This document shows positions 1 through 11,872 of a DNA stretch of 59,820 nt, in pieces. Origin of the DNA: Acanthamoeba lenticulata. Lineage: Eukaryota; Discosea; Longamoebia; Acanthamoebidae. Within the stretch, counting starts at the first letter, position 1; every line of letters starts with the position of its first letter. The notes under the pieces are model-generated. The model searched no databases and was not told the DNA's origin. It saw nothing but the letters and a program-made list of their open reading frames with translations. The stretch lies in assembly GCA_002179805.1 (NCBI GenBank), contig NAVB01000072.1, positions 1-59,820 of the forward strand. Reading direction: 5' to 3'. Made by a program: the position numbers and the translations under genes.

Positions 1-1044
<1,044 letters not shown>

Positions 1045-1554
1045 GCGACTACGTCGCCTTGAGTGGCACTCCTGTATCATCAGAAGCCCCAGTAAATACA
1101 ACAACTTAACTTGTATCCAACTTTCGCTTCGTTCTTTCGTTGTCGCCATTCGTTCGTTCCGTGCCTACTTTCGCTCTTGACTCGCTTGAGCTGCCTTCTT
1201 TTCTTATCGTCCCATGGCTGTCCGTTTGTGTTTTCGAAAACTAGCCAGCCACTAGTTGAGCTCGGCGAGCAAAAGGCTCTATCTCGGCGCGCGGTTCACC
1301 GTCCTTCTGTCTTTGTCCGTCCTGCTACAAAATTCTTTTGGCCGATCGGTCTCTTTATGCACGGGACAGATGCACCTGTGCAGTTCAAACTATCATAAAG
1401 CAACCCAGCCCATTAAAGGCTCTACAACACGGCTCCGGTGCACATCATGGTAAGGGATGGATGATGTGCAAGCAAGCAAAGAAAGAGCAAAGAAAGAAGG
1501 GAGCCAGCAAAAGGGAAGGAAGAAGCAAAGGGAGGAAGGGCAAAAAAAGGGAGG
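1045..1554. other. Actin 3' flank up to the antisense 5S gene
   Basis: No convincing coding frame is present. The first 350 bases are pyrimidine-rich with T-runs and probably include the actin 3' UTR. From about 1457 to 1560 the plus strand is strongly purine-rich (GA-rich with AAAG units). This purine block ends at the A-run that forms the pol III terminator of the 5S gene on the other strand. Confidence 0.6.
1542..1548 (-). terminator. Pol III T-run terminator of the 5S rRNA gene
   Basis: Seven consecutive A on the plus strand are seven T on the minus strand, starting 7 nt beyond the 3' end of the 5S coding sequence. RNA polymerase III terminates at runs of four or more T in the non-template strand, so this is the expected terminator in the expected place. 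Confidence 0.85.
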
Positions 1555-1673
1555 AGGATACGACACGGTGGATTCCCGGGTGGTCGCCCACCCCAGTACT
1601 AACACCGCCTGGCGCAGCTTAACTTCGCTGTTCGGATGGGAAGCGGTGCTTTCTGCGCAGTATGGCCGTATCC
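1555..1673 (-). rRNA. 5S ribosomal RNA gene
   Basis: Read on the minus strand, this 119-nt segment begins GGATACGGCCATACTGCG and ends GTGTCGTATCCT. The two ends pair (GGATACG with CGTATCC) to form helix I. The interior holds the universal 5S core around CATCCGAACAGCGAAGTTAAG, i.e. loop C and helix III, and a GCGGTGTTAGTACTGGGGTGG stretch for helices IV and V. From memory the sequence is essentially the published Acanthamoeba castellanii 5S rRNA, which is the strongest taxonomic clue in the window. Transcription by pol III would use internal box A and box C sequences and stop at the adjacent T7. It is a single copy here, not a tandem array, lying convergent to actin. The 295 nt upstream (1674-1968) show no other gene. 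Confidence 0.96.
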
Positions 1674-1968
1674 GTCGATGAATGACTCTTCCTGCATCGG
1701 CATCTGGTCAAAAAACGTCAGCTGGACGTGATAAGGCACTGCCAAGAGTCACCTCAAACGCCACAAAAGAGGGTTGCCCTCGCAATGTTGTTTGGTGACA
1801 GTGCTGGTGCAATTAGTCGATGTATCATTGCATCAGCAAAGATAGCTGTATCCATCGATAGATATCATCTGAATAATCAACACGCCAAGAGACCACCCCA
1901 GGCCTTATCCGTCCAACACCTAGAACTAAAGCCGATGTGTTTATATATGATAAGGCCCTTGCCCTTGC

Positions 1969-3224
1969 TCAGCCAGAATCTTCCTCGTAGAGGGGAACAA
2001 GGCGCGCCGCGGAGGGCGGCAGCTTGGGCGGTTTGAAGCTCTCACTGAATGCGTTGGTGCGGCCGCCAATCATGACTTCCTCTGGCCAGTGTGACGAAGT
2101 GTGGCCTGCCCGAAAGGCCTCTTGGCGCTTGCTGATCAGGGCGGGTGTGAGCCTTGCCAACGGGGTCATGCACACGTAGGCTACGAGCCGCCTTGGCTCA
2201 AGGATTGCCCCGTCGGTGGGAATTGGACGGGCTGTTGTGGGCCTCGTGTTGCAATGGATGACACGGCTGTCCCAAAGAACCATGTCGCCAGCCTCAGCAC
2301 ACACCTTGATGGGGCTCAGTCCCGCCCGCTTTATCTCGTTCTGCCATGGGCTCTCCTGTCATCCAGCAAGCCACCTGTTAGAGCTGGACGATGGAAGATG
2401 GTCGTGATGTCGTACAGGGCCATAGCTCTGTAGTCTGACCCAGTCACGCCGGGCACGGCCGCCCAGTCGAGGGTGATTGGCGAAAATCTCGTTGAACACG
2501 GTGTGCGAGCCAGGCACAACGACTAGTCCGCCGTCCTGTTCACCACTCGGGTAATAGTTGACAAAGCCCTGAACACAGATCTTGTGCGGCTTCCTCAGGC
2601 CGTTCTGGTCCAAGTGGTACCCGCCGGCCTTTGTGATCCACTTCTCATTGTACTCGAAGGGTCTGAACATGCAGAACCCATCGAAGCTGGTTGCAAGCTA
2701 GAGCAAAGGCCATGTCAACAGCCAGCATACAAGGAAGAGAAGGACATGCGACGTACATCAGGGGTCTGCCAGATGGTGGAGTAGATGTGCTGTACAGTGG
2801 GCAGCGCACGGTTGAACCAGAGGAAGGCGCACTGGCCCACGCCTTCGGCCACGATGATTCCATTACCGTAGCGATCTGGCCAGCCCTGGTCCCATGTGCT
2901 TGGATCATCTCGCTTGATGGATGCGCCCTGCATCCCTTCTAAGAAGTCCCACGCCAGCTTCCGGCCCTCCCCCACCTGCAAGACCAACAGGTGGAAGTTG
3001 CCAACTGGCGAAATGAACACCAATGAAACGTTGGGGGCTACCTGGTCGGGCGTGGCGACGTCCTTGAAAACAGCGTAGCCCTGTTGCTCTAGATACTCGT
3101 AGCCGGCCGGGTCGTCAATGGCGAACCTTGGCGGGGCGAAAGGCACTGGCTGAGGGGCCTCATCTGCCGGCTGCTGCTCTCTTCGTCCATTGCCGCTCCC
3201 TCTGTTGCTTCCTGGCTTATCCAT
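1969..3224 (-). CDS. Phytanoyl-CoA dioxygenase (PhyH)-like Fe(II)/2-oxoglutarate oxygenase
   Basis: Predicted non-haem iron, 2-oxoglutarate-dependent oxygenase of the PhyH superfamily; the substrate cannot be read from sequence. Iron ligands are visible: the H-x-D of GGYHLDQNG, followed by the QGFVNYYP and VVVPGSH strands, and the distal His in DSRVIHCNTR, whose Arg would hold 2-oxoglutarate. About four exons: MDKPGSNRGS to VATPDQ; VGEGRKLAW to IWQTPD; LATSFDGFCMFRP to RLQSYG; and a last exon containing KVCAEAGDMVLWDSRVIH. Intron 1 (donor near 3042, 65 nt) has no in-frame stop and could be mistaken for coding sequence. I chose the ATG at 3224; an in-frame ATG nine codons upstream at 3251 is possible. 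No peroxisomal or mitochondrial signal is obvious; the N-terminus is polar and disordered. Confidence 0.85.
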
Positions 3225-3469
3225 GTTGTGTGGCGAAAGAGGGCAGAACACAAGATGTGAAAAAAGGCTGCGCCTTTGCTTCTGAGAAGAACAGGAGAAA
3301 GTCTTGCTTGAAAAACATTTTATAATAAGCTTGCTGATTGGTGGGCCAGCAGTCTTTAGTCAGGGCAGGCCTCAAAAAAACGTTTTGTACATTCAGTTGT
3401 GGGTGGATGTTCGTGCGTGGGAGAAGAGGGTAGTTAAGAGGGCTGATGCGAGAGAGTGAAAAAGAGAGA

Positions 3470-6400
3470 TCAGAAGCGTGTGCTGCTGACCTTCTTGAGC
3501 CGCGACTTGATACCGATGTTCCTCGTGATGGCGGTCAGCCAGCCCTCAAAGACCTCTTTGTCGAAGGCGCACAGGATCGTCACCACGCGATCGCTCAGAT
3601 CGATCGGCTCATTCCTGGCGGCGGGCTTTTCCATGCGCTTTTCCTTGAGCGTGCCGCCTCCTGCAGAGGATCCAACGGGGGCGCGGTTCGCCGAGCCGCC
3701 TCCGCTGCTTCGGTCCTGCGTTGGGGTGTGGTAGAGCTTGAGCAAGTACCTGCCCTTGCCCTGGCCCATCATCGGCGTGTTCGTCAGCAGGTTCTCCAGC
3801 GGGATCGACTGCAGCGGGTGCTTGTCCTGTGCAAGCAAACAGAAATCATCAGCAATCAGCTGTTGGCGGTTGGTCAAATGCGTGAACGAGAGTATGGCAC
3901 GTACGCCGATCTTGCGCAGGATGTGAATCTTGTCGTTGGTGAGAAGCACCCATCGGCGCTTCCACACCTGGAAGGGCTTCTTGGAGCGCACCATGAGCCA
4001 TCCCTTCTTGCTGGCCGTTGGGAACAGTGCACCCTCGTCCTCCATCCGGATCTCCTCCTCGACAATGCGCGGGTAGCTACGCGACCAGTCATCGGCACAC
4101 ACATCAGCATAGGGGCAAGACGCGAAAGGGTGATCAATGAGAGGACACATACATGTCCTCTAGGAATGCCTGCGGGATGAGCTCGCCGCCATCGTTGTGG
4201 GCGACGTTGACGAGGAACTCCTTGAGGGTCATCTTGTAGCGCACCATGTCGTTGTGCGCATCCGTATTTAGCATGATCACCGCGTAGGCCAGCACGTAAA
4301 CGCATTCTGTCAAATTTGTATGCACGATGGAGCGTTTAGGATCCATGCCTCACAAAGCACACAACAAAGAGAGAGAGGGTCATACTGGACTCGGGAAGGA
4401 TCTTTGGATTGTGCTCGTGCCAGTGAGAAGCCCACACCTTCACTATGCGGTCGATCTTCTGCGCCTCGCCGGGCAGCCGGAACGTGAATAGCAACTGCAG
4501 CCGAACCGTAACCCTCACGTCAGTCATTTGATTCAATGAATGAACGGAACGGCTGAAGCGCACCTTACGCAAGGCGACGTCAAAGTCAAACATATGGAAG
4601 TCCATCTGTCCGATGAACGCCTTCAACACATCCGGGAAGATGTCCTCACTGCGCGCCCCGACAATCAATGGGAAATGCAACCGGTGAGCATTCGTCATCT
4701 CACGCGTGAGTTGCCACGTACTTCTCAGCGAGAAGGATGCCCAGCTTCTCCTTGTCCAGCGAGTGGTTGGCGCTGTGCAGGAATCGTGCGATGTCCTCCG
4801 GGTCCGACTACACACAACAGGGAGAGAGCGCATCAACGTGAGGCGAGGAAAGGTATCGATCACAACTAGGTGACACGCACCCTGACAAAACCGTTGGCAA
4901 TGAGTTGGTGCATGGCCTTCGTGGGTTTGGACTCGTTGAAGAGTTTCACGGCCTCCTCGAAAGTGAGGCGCTTGTTGCGGGCCAGTTTGTCCGCGATGGT
5001 GTTGCTCTTGTCCTTCTTGGCCTTCTTCCCCGAGTCCTCCCCCTTCTTCCCGCTGGCATCATCTTGCTCCTTTCCCTCGGTCCCAGACTCGTTTTCATTC
5101 TGGACGCTGCTCCCGCCGCTCTCGTTGCCCGAGTCGCCGTGGTGCTCAGGCACGCTGGCGATGGGCGAGGACAGGGCCGAGCCGACGCCGGCGCGCGTGC
5201 GCACGAGGGCCGATGACGACTCTGGCGAGCTTGATGCCGATCCCGACATGCTGGCCGATCGTCGCGAGTCCTTCCGCAGCTCCACGCTGTTGGAGCTGCC
5301 ACGCGACAAGAAGGCGCTGTAAACCGACCGGATTGACTGCGAAGTCTTGGGCTTGCGGCTGAGTAGGGCAGAAAGATAAGGCATCAACACATGAGCTCAG
5401 CTCGTGATGGCTTGGGGGCAATCAAAGAAAGAAGGCGACGTACGTCTCGGTGGTGTCGGGCTTGCCAAAAATCATGGACCGCCGGTTCTCTTTCCGCCGC
5501 TTGGGCGAGCCAAAGAGGGCCGAGGCGGGGGAGTTCGAGATGTCGTCCTTGGCCCGCTTGGGCTTGCCAAAGGTGACCCCCGAACCGCTGCCGCCGACAA
5601 CAACCACAGTATCTCGCTCCTCCTCTTCTTCCTCGGGTTCAGATGTGTCTTCGGCCTCCTTTCCCTTGTATTTGTGTCGAGTTGGCACCTCGGTGTCCTT
5701 CCCTCGCGAGCGCTTGAGCCCATCACTCAGGTACTCGGTTTCTAGAGCCCGAACAAAGCCAAGTTAGGACCACGCCAACTCATATAACTGCTTGTGCACG
5801 TACCGGTAGCTGTGTCGGTCTCCGTATCGAGCTCAACTTCCGTCTCGGTGCCCGACTCCCCTGCTCAGGGATACAAGCATTTGACCATCAGTGCCAATCA
5901 CTACCAAGAAGATTTCCGAGTGGTAAGCATGTACATTCGCTGGGCACGGTAACGTCTGTTTCCGTGAGCTGCTCGTCGAGCTCAGATTTGGAGGAGCTCA
6001 CGCTATAGGTACGCTTTTCGCGACCAGAGTCGAGGTCGATAGCGTTCAGGCGTTCTCGGCCGACAGACCCGGCCAGCTGGTGTTTCTGAGCCTTGCGGCT
6101 TGGCGGGGGCGCGTTTTTCACAAACTCGGTGAAGTACTTCTTCATGCCTGGGCTGCCGTTGGCTGGCAAGTTGTTGGTTTCGGAGCCACCAGACTCGCTG
6201 TTGTCGCTGGTTTCATCCTCGACGCCTACGACGGCAGTCGGCTCGACCTGCGATGACCGATCGTCCTTGGCTCGCTTGCCGGTCTTGACCTTGTCCCTTC
6301 CCTTGTCTTTCTTTTCCTTTGTCTTGTCCTTCTTCTTCGGCGCAGGACTTTCGCCCGTCGCGTCTCCCTCCTTCCTCGAGCGGGACGCCTTGGGAGAGCG

Positions 6401-8536
6401 CTTGCCGGCCTCTTCGCCTTCTTGGCTAGTGCTGTCCTTGTTGCGGCCCTTCCGCTTTTCACGCAGTGGCGAGCCAACTTCGCCTCCGTCGCCGCGTAGC
6501 TTCCGCGGGTCTGCCGAGTGGTTGCGGTCGGTCGAGCGTCGCCGGTGGGCAACGGTGGGCGAGGCCAGCGACGATGCGTCTTGGCTTCGGCGACTGTGAC
6601 GACGTTCGTCGCCGCCCTCAATGTTGGACTTGCTGGTGGAGAAGACCAGTCCGGAAGAGCCGGGGCTGCGTATCTCGCTCCTCGCCTTGCGTTCCTTGTC
6701 CAACACCAGCGTAGTAGAGTGCCGCAAGCTGACTTCTCCTTCTTGGGCAGGCGACGTCGTTGGACCGGCATCTGAACTGGCTGGCAAGTCGGCGTAGAGG
6801 TCGGGCGTGGATGCCGTGAGCCGGTTGGGGCTCCGCTTGGGCTCGGTCGGGCTCGAACGACCTGATCCTTCTTCTCGCTTTTCCTGCTCCTTGTTGGCGG
6901 AGGAGGCATTCGCCACTTCAGCCGCTGTCATGTCAGCCACCGCTTGCAGAATGGGCGGTGTCGGTCGCTTCTCGGGCTCTGTGGTGAGAGTTGACTTTGT
7001 CGGCGATGTCTTGGGGACAGCTTCTGTGCTTGTTGCCTCGTGGACCTTGCTCGTGATCACCTTTTCGCTGGTTTGGGCGTTGGCGGCAGGGCCTGGTTCA
7101 CTTGAGGCCTCTTCTTGAGGCGGCTTGCTGGCCGTCGTTAGATCAGAAACCTGTTCGGGCTCATTGCTGACCTGTTCCTGGGGCCTCTCGTCCACCACAG
7201 GGAACTGTTTCGAGTCAGTTGATGGGGCCTCGCTCCATTTCTTGGAGTCCAAGCGCAGCGCAGCACCAGCCTTAATGGCTTCGGCTTCGGCCACCAACTC
7301 AAGCCGCGGCTGCCACCGGAGGGCCCAGTTGGGGAGAGGAGGCTCCTCTTCCATCGCAACCTCTTCCTGCGAACGCACCAGTCGTCCATCCGACTTGCTG
7401 TCGGAAGAAGACGTATTGTCGGCAGTACTGTCCTTGTCCTCCGATGTGAACGTGCCCGCTTTGATAACGTCGCTATTGCTTCGGCCGTGTTGGCTCTGGT
7501 GTGGGCTGCCTGGCTTGGTCTCGGTCCGACTCGTGACGTGGCCTCGCGAAGCGCGCCTGTCCTCGCCCAGATTATCCTGTGACTTGGACGCGCCTTGAGC
7601 GAGGGGCAGCTTGATGTCGCTTATGATGGGGCGGGTCGTCAGGTCGCGCAGGTCGGCAGAGAAGCCGCGCCCGCGCTCGGCGAGCGTGGTGGGCTCGGCC
7701 ATGCCCTTGACCAAGAACTTCTCCTTCACCGACGCGACCTTGCCCTTTTGAATAGAGATCGAGAGAGGGCGGTTCGGCCGGTTCACGTCTTCGCGCTCTG
7801 TTCCTTTTTCCTCTGTTATACGCTTCAGCCAGCTGTCGCCCAGGCCAGAGGCCGTAACTTCGCTGTTGTCTGGCGAGACTGCCCGCGGTGTGGTGGTACC
7901 CTCTCCCGCGAGAGCAGTCGCTGGAGGTACTTGGCCGGCCAAGGTCTTGCTGCGGTTCCACGGCTTGCGCCCCACCGGCAGGAACTGGTCTGAGCCGGTT
8001 GAAACTAAGCGGGGGCTTGCAGCCGGACTAGCCGTGACGCTCTTGGATGGGGAGACGGCGACGAGTGAAGGCTGCGCCCAATCATCTGCCCGTTTGACCG
8101 GCACCGCTGCTGCGCTTCCTGATGTTGGTGAAGATTGTGAAGATGACGTTGGAGAAGTTGTTGCCGATGTAGATGGAGAAGGAGATGGCGATTGAGGTGT
8201 TGAATCCTCGACCGACAAGCGTCGGGGATCCTTCTGCCAAGCTTTAGGTGGGATGCGGCTTGGAGAAGGCGAGACAGGCACGGCGGTGGTCGCAGCGGGG
8301 CCAAATCGTTTTACAGGAGTTGGTTTGGCGGGGATGCCTGTCTCGGCCGACGATTTGGCTTCATAGAGGGCTTTCAACTCGCGGAAACTCTTCACGGTCT
8401 TTACCACTTTGCTTCCATCCTGTTCTGAGTTGGGTTCCTTCTCTGTTGTTCCATTGTTGGCCGGATGGAAGGTTACCATACTCGCAGAGCTGGTCATCTT
8501 TGCTGATGCCTCATCGGCATCACGCGAGCTGTTCAT
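3470..8536 (-). CDS. Sec7-PH ARF guanine-nucleotide exchange factor with a long disordered N-terminus
   Basis: Predicted activator of ARF GTPases in membrane traffic. The first exon (8536 to about 5931) encodes roughly 870 residues rich in Ser, Pro, Lys and Glu with no fold I recognise. A short acidic exon (WESGTETEVELDTETDTAT) follows, then an exon with three FG-[KS]-P motifs. The Sec7 domain is split over several exons: LTFEEAVKLFNESKPTKAM, SDPEDIARFLHSANHSLDKE, FRLPGEAQKIDRIV with the catalytic-finger Glu, and AVIMLNTDAHN. Both diagnostic Sec7 motifs are intact. A PH domain follows (SKKGWLMVRSKKPFQVWKRRW to VFEGWLTAITRNIG), as in cytohesins and BRAG/IQSEC proteins, and would bind phosphoinositides. 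The stop is after KVSSTRF. Cytohesins are about 400 residues, so the extension is the unusual part. Exact internal exon edges between 4690 and 5420 are approximate. Confidence 0.9.
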
Positions 8537-9067
8537 CTTCTCCCTCCCGCCTCTGACGCGCTGCTTCGAACGATGAAGATTAAACTCTTCGCTTTGGCCG
8601 TTGCTGTGTACAGGAAGATGAACACGTAGTAGCCGTCAAAGGGATGTACGCGGGCCAAACGTTTCTTCTCTTGCTTGGACTTTGGCCTGCTTTCCTTATC
8701 GTTTCTCTCGGCCGCTGGGCTGTCCCCTTCCTCCCCTCGAAATTGCCGTTAGCTGGTTCCGATTAGGTAACACTTACCTTTTTGGATTTGTTCACCAGTT
8801 TATTGATAGTTTGATTTTGTTTTTTTTTTCACCCCATTGTGGAAGACGATCTACGGACCGCCAAGTGAGAACGCAGAGGGTGTCGGGGGAATCGCGTTGT
8901 TAATCTGCCAATCTGGTTTGTACTGTACAAAGGCTCCCTCCAATCCAATTCCTTCTCCCTGCTATTTACACCTGATACACTCGTCTGTGCCAAAAGGGGA
9001 TGGTCAGCTTTCTCGCCCCACCACCAGCAGCATCTTCCACCCGCTTGAGCACGTCTGGTTCACCTCA
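8537..9067. promoter_or_regulatory. Spacer: upstream region of the Sec7 gene and 3' flank of the F-box gene
   Basis: Both neighbours are on the minus strand, so this 531-bp stretch holds the Sec7 gene promoter and the end of the F-box/WD40 transcript region. It includes a T-run on the plus strand near 8817-8830 and several T-rich patches. I find no coding frame and no TATA element I would defend. Confidence 0.5.
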
Positions 9068-11360
9068 TCACTCCATCTGGTAACCGGTGAAGACGTAGTC
9101 GTGGTGCGCGTAGCGCCCGCCCCGCTCGTCGTCCTCGCTCTCGTCTCCAGCGGCTTCCCTGCCCAATGAGGCGTAGTCGTCGGGTCCTTTGCTGTTGTTC
9201 CGTCGGGCAAAGTTCCACACCTTGACGGTCTTGTCCTTGGCGCCGCTCACGACACGGTTGGACGAGAACTGGAGGGTATAGATGCTGTCGGCGTGGTTGC
9301 TTGCTCGGCCCTTGGCTCGGTCCAGCACTTCGCCTTCGCACCGGCCCTCCTTGACGTCCCACACCCGGATCGACCGGTCGGCGCCACCCGTGACTGTTGT
9401 TTGTGTTAGCATGATGAACCATCAAAGCAGAGGGCGGGCTAGAGGCCGAGGCGTACCCAGCTTGCCGCTCGGGTGGTCGTACTGCATGGCCCAGTTGAAG
9501 CCCGTGTGGCCATACAAGCTGGAGACCGTCGTGCCCAGGGTCAGGTCCCATATCTACGTGAGAGGAGAGGCGTCAGACTCGATGAACCATGCAAGAGGCG
9601 ATATCATCACACAATACAAAGAGAGAAAGTGAGAGAGAGAGAGAGAGGGCCGCACCTCGAGCGGATACTTCTTCTCGTCGCTGCGTGAGCTGCCACCGGC
9701 CACGATCAGCTCGGTGGGCCTGCCGCCAAGGAACTCGACGCACTGGACCACGTCGAGCCCTGTGGAGAGCGTCTTGATGCATGTTCCCGCGCGGAAGTCC
9801 CACATCTTGAGGTGGCCGCCACGATCGCCCGACACAATCACGTTGTCTTTGAATTGAACGCAGTTGACGGCGTGGGAGTGACCCGAGAGCGTCGTCAAGC
9901 AGTCGCCTAACGCAACGTCCTAAGCAGGATGAAGATGAAGGGTCAGCCTGAAGCGTATGAAGAAGAAAGAGCGCAGATCGAAATACCCAAATTTTGACGG
10001 TCTGGTCACGCGAGCAGGAGACCATGACGTTGTCGGCCAGCGAGACCTGGACCATGGGCACATTGTTCTCGTGCCCCTCGTACACGTTCAGGAACGCGCC
10101 CGTGTTCAGGTTCCACACTGTACAGCGGAGAGCGAGACAGAGGGAAAGCTTACGGTGAGGACATAGAAGCTCGAGTGAGAGTACATGGGGACAAGTCCTT
10201 GTGCGTACCCTTCACGGTCTTGTCGTTGGAGCAGGAGAAGAGCCGGTCCTTTTCCCAATAAAGGCCGCGCACCCATCGGTCGTGGGCAGTAATGGTCTTG
10301 GTGCACATCTTCTTCTTCAGGTTCCAGAAGCGGATTTCACCGCCTGTGGCCCAAAGAGAGAGCGAAGAGGAGACTCGCGTCAGCTGCAGATCCGGGAAAA
10401 AGCCAAAAGCACCAAGGGAGCGAGAGAAGGTCTGGCTGGGCGTACCTTGCCCATCGGCTGAGTGGTTGCCGCACACGACGAGATCGGTCTCGTCATCGAA
10501 GAGCAGGCAGTTGATAGTCCGCTTGACGTCCAGCGTTTCGAGCCACGCCTTGCCTGACTTCCAATGCTGCGGAATAGTGATGAGGAACACGGTTAAATGA
10601 CGATGACACGACTTGGTCAAAAGAACGATTGTGGTACCTTTTGGACAACGTAGTGCTGTTCAAAGACCTGCTTCCAGCCTTCTTCCTTTTTCTTGGCCTC
10701 GAGCTTCCTGCGCTTCTTGTCGTATTCCTCCTCGAGCTCACGCCGCTTGCGCTCGTAGTCCTCCTCGAGCTTCTTCTTCTTGATCTGATACTCGCGCTCC
10801 ATGAGGAGCTTGCGCCGCTGCTTCTTGCGCTCTTCCTCTTCTTGAGCTTCCTTGTGCCACAGCCGCACAAAGGCCATTTTCCACAGGCTGTCGTCTTCGA
10901 CTAGCTTGTTCCACTCGCGGTTCAAGCAAGCTACCTTGACGATGAGGTCCTCGAAGGGCACGAAGGAGAGGATGTGCGTGACCATTTCGGGCGGCAGTAC
11001 GGACAGCGCACCGAACGAAGTCGCCGCTTGTGGCACGGCAGAGGGAGGCAGATTCTGATCCTGACCGCGGAAGATGGCCAGATGAAGGGCGGCGTTGTGC
11101 TTCACGCTGTAGTCCTTTACCAGGCGCGAGTTTTCAAGGGTGCGGCCGCCGAGACTGAGCTCCATATCTTCTATCGTTACGTCGCAATGGACATGGTCGG
11201 TTTGGTTCTGCTCGCCGTCATCGTTCTCCTCCGCTCCCATGCTGATGAGTGATTGCAATCTCTTCTTTACCGCCTCTACTGTCTCATTTGTGCCAATTTC
11301 CAGCGGCAGGAGCAATCCGGCATCGGTTTGCACATTGACTCGCAGCATTTGGGAAAGCAC
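9068..11360 (-). CDS. Ubiquitin-like / F-box / coiled-coil / WD40 protein, probable SCF substrate receptor
   Basis: Domain order: (1) a ubiquitin-like fold at the N-terminus (MLRVNVQTDAG, LSLGGRTLENSRLVKDYSV, ALHLAIFRG); (2) an F-box starting LSVLPPEMVTHILSFVPFEDL, which would bind Skp1; (3) a charged coiled coil of about 70 residues with repeated KKRRKLE-like units; (4) at least six WD40 repeats, e.g. TAHDRWVRGLYW, SCSNDKTVK, VSCSRDQTVKIW, GHSHAVNCVQFKDN, TGGADRSIRVWDVKEG and SGAKDKTVKVWNF. It ends YVFTGYQME. About seven exons, each WD exon bounded by GT-AG. The first ATG is at 11360; a second at 11348 (MLRVNV) starts exactly at the ubiquitin-like strand and is equally likely. Inferred job: bring substrates bound by the propeller to an SCF ubiquitin ligase. 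The substrate is unknown. Confidence 0.88.
9631..9647. repeat. (GA)n microsatellite inside an intron of the F-box/WD40 gene
   Basis: Uninterrupted GA dinucleotides on the plus strand, within the intron that follows the WD exon ending EKKYPLE. On the transcribed minus strand it is a CT tract and could act as an extended pyrimidine tract. Confidence 0.85.
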
Positions 11361-11872
11361 GCTGACGTAAATTCAATTTCTCGTGGCAGTGACGCTTTTG
11401 GCTGTGGTTGGTGATCTTAAGGTATTGAGAGAAGGCTGAATCTGGCTATATACAGGGCTGGCGCCTTCCTTGTTGTTCAGCCGCAGGCCACGCCGCCTGC
11501 TGTGTTGCTCGGCGGTTACTGCCCGCACGCTTCGTTATGAAAAATGTGGGTTGCTTTGCCACGATTTGGGGCACGGTTGCTGGCGGCTACAGTGAACGTG
11601 CTGCTGTATTTCATGTGCCGCCAAAAGACATTTTCTTAACAAAATATTGTACGCATGCACACCGATATGATGCTCTCATATCTCAAGTTCTTCAAAGACA
11701 TGACCCTGTGGCGCGAAATCTCCTGATCTGGTCATGGTGGAGGACGAAGGCGGCTGCAGGACGCTTGTCTCGCCACACGGCTGACCTCCGGTTACAACGG
11801 CGGCGAGGGCATTGATAGAGTACATGCGGTCTACGGACCGCAGCGCTGTATTGCTCTAGGCCTGCAAAGTTG
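11361..11872. promoter_or_regulatory. Spacer: upstream region of the F-box gene and 3' flank of the RhoGEF gene
   Basis: 512 bp between two minus-strand genes, so it holds the F-box gene promoter and the RhoGEF 3' UTR. Composition is mixed with AT-rich patches near 11630-11690. I see no coding frame. The only discrete structure is the short hairpin at 11825-11842. Confidence 0.5.
11825..11842. other. 7-bp perfect inverted repeat with a TACG loop
   Basis: T GCGGTC TACG GACCGC A. Both arms are perfect and, read as RNA from the plus strand, the loop is UACG, a member of the very stable UNCG tetraloop class. On the minus strand, which is the sense of the RhoGEF transcript, it lies about 30 nt past the stop codon and the loop reads CGTA. 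It could be a 3' UTR structure or chance. Confidence 0.5.

Noticed and set aside
6093..8556. Several plus-strand open frames of 100-170 codons across the Sec7 first exon
   Set aside because: They are antisense to a long minus-strand exon with proper codon bias; their own third positions follow the mirror pattern and they read as low-complexity Ser/Gly/Leu with no homology.
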